Assembly (NCBI RefSeq): GCF_022376445.1
Contig: NW_025955391.1
Span: 1-31,980, forward strand
Source of the DNA: Fomitopsis serialis
Taxonomy: Eukaryota > Basidiomycota > Agaricomycetes > Polyporales > Fomitopsidaceae
Direction: 5' to 3'
DNA length: 31,980 bases
Below, piece after piece: positions 29,426 through 31,980 of this stretch. Under the pieces are notes generated by a model. That model was given only the letters and a program-made list of their open reading frames with translations, was not told the DNA's origin and did no database searches. The position numbers and the translations under genes are program-made. The stretch's first letter is position 1. Each line of letters starts with the position of its first letter.

Positions 29426-31663
29426 ATGTCGACTCGAATCCCCTCGGCGAACGAGCCTACGCGATCCTCTGACGACGTGGAGAAGAAGGATGCTGTTGCC
29501 CTCACGGAGTCTCTTTCGCGGGACCCATATCCTCATGCGTACGCCGAAGAGGACCTCTTTGAAGAGGGAGCCGTGGACGCTGTCTATCAAGCGAAGGCAC
29601 GCGTACTGAACGCTGCTGTGCGGGAGATTGGAATGGGAAGATACCAGGTCCGTGGCAGTATGATCTTGTCGAGGAGGGACCGGGTGTTGACTTGTTTGAA
29701 CCAGTGGTATCTCTTTGTGGTTGCTGGTTTCGGCTGGTTCTCGTACGTCGCGGTTGTCGGACTACTCTTCTGGTCTGTATTCTGACCCCCAATTTCCCGA
29801 CACAGAGATAGCGTTTGGCCAGTGAGTTGCATAGGTGCCTCTTTGCGACGATCCGCGCCTTACCGCGATGATATGGTGTATCAGCTTGTGGCAGGTCTCA
29901 TACTCAATCCTGTCATCGCAGAATTCCAAGTCGACAGCCAATGGTTGTCCTTGGCATTGAATATTGGTCTATTCGCCGGTGCGGTGTTCTGGGCTTTGGG
30001 GTGTGATATTTGGGGGCGTAGGTACGCAGTGCGCTTACACTTCGAGATCATCGGTCGTGGTGTATTTACTGATTGTGGACCCCAGGTGGCCATTCAACTT
30101 CACGTTGTTCATCGCCGGTGTATTCGGTCTGGCAGCCGGAGGCGCTCCCAACTTCGTCACCTTAGCCTCCTTGTTTGCTGTCGTAGGGTTTGGCGTGGGC
30201 GGTAACATGCCCGTCGACTCTGCTGTGTTCCTCGGTGAGCTGAGAGGGCAAGTGCTTGTACCGACAAGCGAGCTGACTTATTTCGTTAGACTTCGTGCCG
30301 GGAAGCCACCAGTACCTACTGACTATCCTATCCATTTGGTGGGCAATTGGCCAGTTGGTTGCGAGCTTGGTATGGGAGATTGCCTGCCTGGTCTCATTCT
30401 GTCGTCACTGACGATGCCGTAGATCGCCTGGCCGCTTATTTCCAACATATCATGCCCCGAGACTGCAACGACCTGCACCAAGTCCGAGAACATGGGATGG
30501 CGGTATCTCCTGTTCACCTTGGAGGCATGACGCTTGTTCTTTGGGCCATCCGCTTCTTCGCGTTCAACCTCGAGGAGAGCCCGCGGTATCTCGTCGGTCG
30601 CGGTCGCGACGCCGACGCCGTTGCCGTCATTCACAGAATCGCTGCCTATAACGGGCGCTCGTCTAGCTTGACCGTGGAGCAGCTCGCGGCGGCCGGAGAG
30701 CGCGCTGTGGAGGCGAACAAGGCTGCTGCAGGTGCAGCTGGCCTGCCCACACTATTGAGCGGAACCTCAGTATGGACGACGTACCACATCAGGAGCTTGT
30801 TCAAGACCGCGAAGCTTGCATGGTCAACTAGTCTGTTGATTGTAATTTGGGGCATTATCGGTCTTGCGTCCACGTTGTACAACAGCTTCCTGCCTACATG
30901 TACGTCTTCTCCTTTTCGCAGTGATGGCTGGCTCACAGTTTGACCGCTAGTCTCGCACACCGCGACGCCAATTACGGAGACAGTTCATACTACACGACCT
31001 ACCGTCAAGAGTCATACTCGGCGCGATCGGTGTGCCAAGCGCGCTGATTGCTGGGTGGGCGGTCGAGCTTCCCGTATCGGACGGAAGGGTACTCTGGCAT
31101 CTCCTCGGGCAAGTATTCATTACTGACAATGGGTGACATTATTCAACGACCCCTCGCGAAAGACAGGGCTCACTGGTGTCTTTCTCTTTGCGAGCACCAC
31201 CTCCCACAGCTCAAATGCGCTGTTGGGATGGAACTGCGGGTGAGTAAGGCGTGCTTTCGTGTGGAACTGCCAGAGCTCATGAGACTGGGCGCGATGCGTA
31301 GGTACGCCTTTGCAAGTAACGTGAGTAGACAAAGTCACAAGGCAGAGGGAGGACTGAACATCGCACTTGCAGATCATGTATGGTGTCTTGTATGCTATAT
31401 CGCCTGAGGTGTTCCCTGCGAAAGACCGAGGTACAGGTAACGGCCTGACAGCCACTGCGACTCGCGTCTTCGGGATCATAGTCAGTCAAGTCCCTTCTCA
31501 GCCTGACAGTAGCGGCTGACGACGTTCGCAGGCTCCCAGTGATAGCGATGTACGCCAACCTCGAGACAGCGGCGCCCGTGTATGTTTCGGGCGCCTGATC
31601 ATAGGCAGCGGAGCTCTGGTGCTCCTTCTACCCTATGAACCTAGGGGGCGGACGTCCAGCTGA
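29426..31663 (+). CDS. MFS transporter (sugar/SV2-like), frame broken by homopolymer indels
   Basis: Exons begin at 29426, 29705, 29806, 29885, 30086, 30290, 30423, 30951, 31167, 31302, 31373 and 31532. Introns are 51-64 nt; the one at 31109-31166 is GC-AG (GCAAGT donor). Visible parts: VDAVYQAKARVLNAAVREIG, WYLFVVAGFGWFSDSVWP, the MFS signature ALGCDIWGRRWPF, GVGGNMPVDSAVFLDFVPGS, MGWRYLLFTL, LEESPRYLVGRGRD, VILGAIGVPSALIAGWAVEL and SPEVFPAKDRGTGNGLTATA. These are typical of a conserved agaricomycete plasma-membrane transporter; the substrate is unknown. Exons 1-6 splice cleanly. After 30520 at least seven single-base changes break the frame, each at a homopolymer. Either sequence error or a young pseudogene. 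Confidence 0.75.
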
Positions 31664-31980
31664 GCTAATCCGTGGAAAGGTAGGTATGTTAGACTGGTTT
31701 GGTACGAGTAGTCACTTCGTGATAAAAGCAATGGTTCTTCTTGGTGCTGTAGCCGTACTTCTTGTTGTTTTTGTAGAATGGTATAGGCTCAATGTTATGA
31801 CTGTAATGAGCTCCCCTCCTCATCTGGCATGTGAATTGAATGCTTGTACTAACGCAGCCATCATGGTAAGTCGTTAAACTCGGACTGCGAGGAGAGCCCA
31901 CTGACCATTTCAACATAGGAGATTACGCGCCCGGACTGGTGCTTTCTGGGGTTGAACAGCCAAATATAGCACCAACGAGA
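31664..31980. other. 3' flank of the transporter gene
   Basis: Sequence after the transporter stop is AT-richer with no recognised gene. An open frame at 31635-31877 contains a hydrophobic run (AMVLLGAVAVLLVVFVEW) but lacks other support. Confidence 0.4.

Overview
The window looks like nuclear DNA of a mushroom-forming basidiomycete (Agaricomycetes). It shows many short introns (47-67 nt) with GTRNGT donors and CTNAC-like branch sites. Two gene types are characteristic of the group: a STE3-type pheromone receptor beside a CaaX pheromone precursor, and a basidiomycete-type gene with an HNHP zinc site and a MULE-like catalytic region. The species cannot be named. All exon models were spliced by hand, and reading-frame closure was checked by arithmetic.

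Left part (1-9.1 kb). The first 1.7 kb holds only decayed sequence, including a relic of an FMN-dependent hydroxy-acid dehydrogenase on the minus strand. A GC-rich repeat array (about 1736-2560) follows. Next come a small basic nuclear-type ORF (3048-3500) and a divergent gene pair on a 169-bp shared promoter. One member is a five-exon, 1096-residue protein with an internal Zn2Cys6-like cluster and a coiled coil (3644-7149, minus). The other is a three-exon, 360-residue protein with ten decapeptide repeats and a C-terminal chromodomain (7319-8501, plus).

Middle part (9.1-21 kb). A 5'-truncated non-LTR retrotransposon (about 9140-12680, plus) has an intact 1117-codon frame: reverse transcriptase, degenerate RNase H and zf-RVT. 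It lies antisense in an intron of a MULE-transposase-like gene (12594-16352, minus) and separates that gene from its C-terminal exon, which I cannot find. About 2.9 kb without a convincing gene follows. Then comes a second copy of the GC-rich array (about 19400-20750) in the opposite orientation to the first, and a short tandem duplication.

Right part (21.5-32 kb): the mating-type B (pheromone/receptor) locus. A 544-residue multi-pass membrane protein conserved in fungi (21566-23253, minus) is followed by a 52-codon pheromone precursor ending in CIVA (24007-24165, minus). The STE3-type seven-helix receptor lies 3 kb away (27206-28720, plus, four exons). Last is an MFS transporter gene (29426-31663, plus, 12 exons). 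Its 3' two-thirds carries at least seven single-base frame breaks, each explicable as a homopolymer run one base too short or too long, so sequencing or assembly error is the likelier cause.

How they work together: the farnesylated pheromone encoded here should be secreted and sensed by receptors of other B specificities, while the receptor detects foreign pheromones. The left and middle parts are repeat- and transposon-rich sequence beside this locus.
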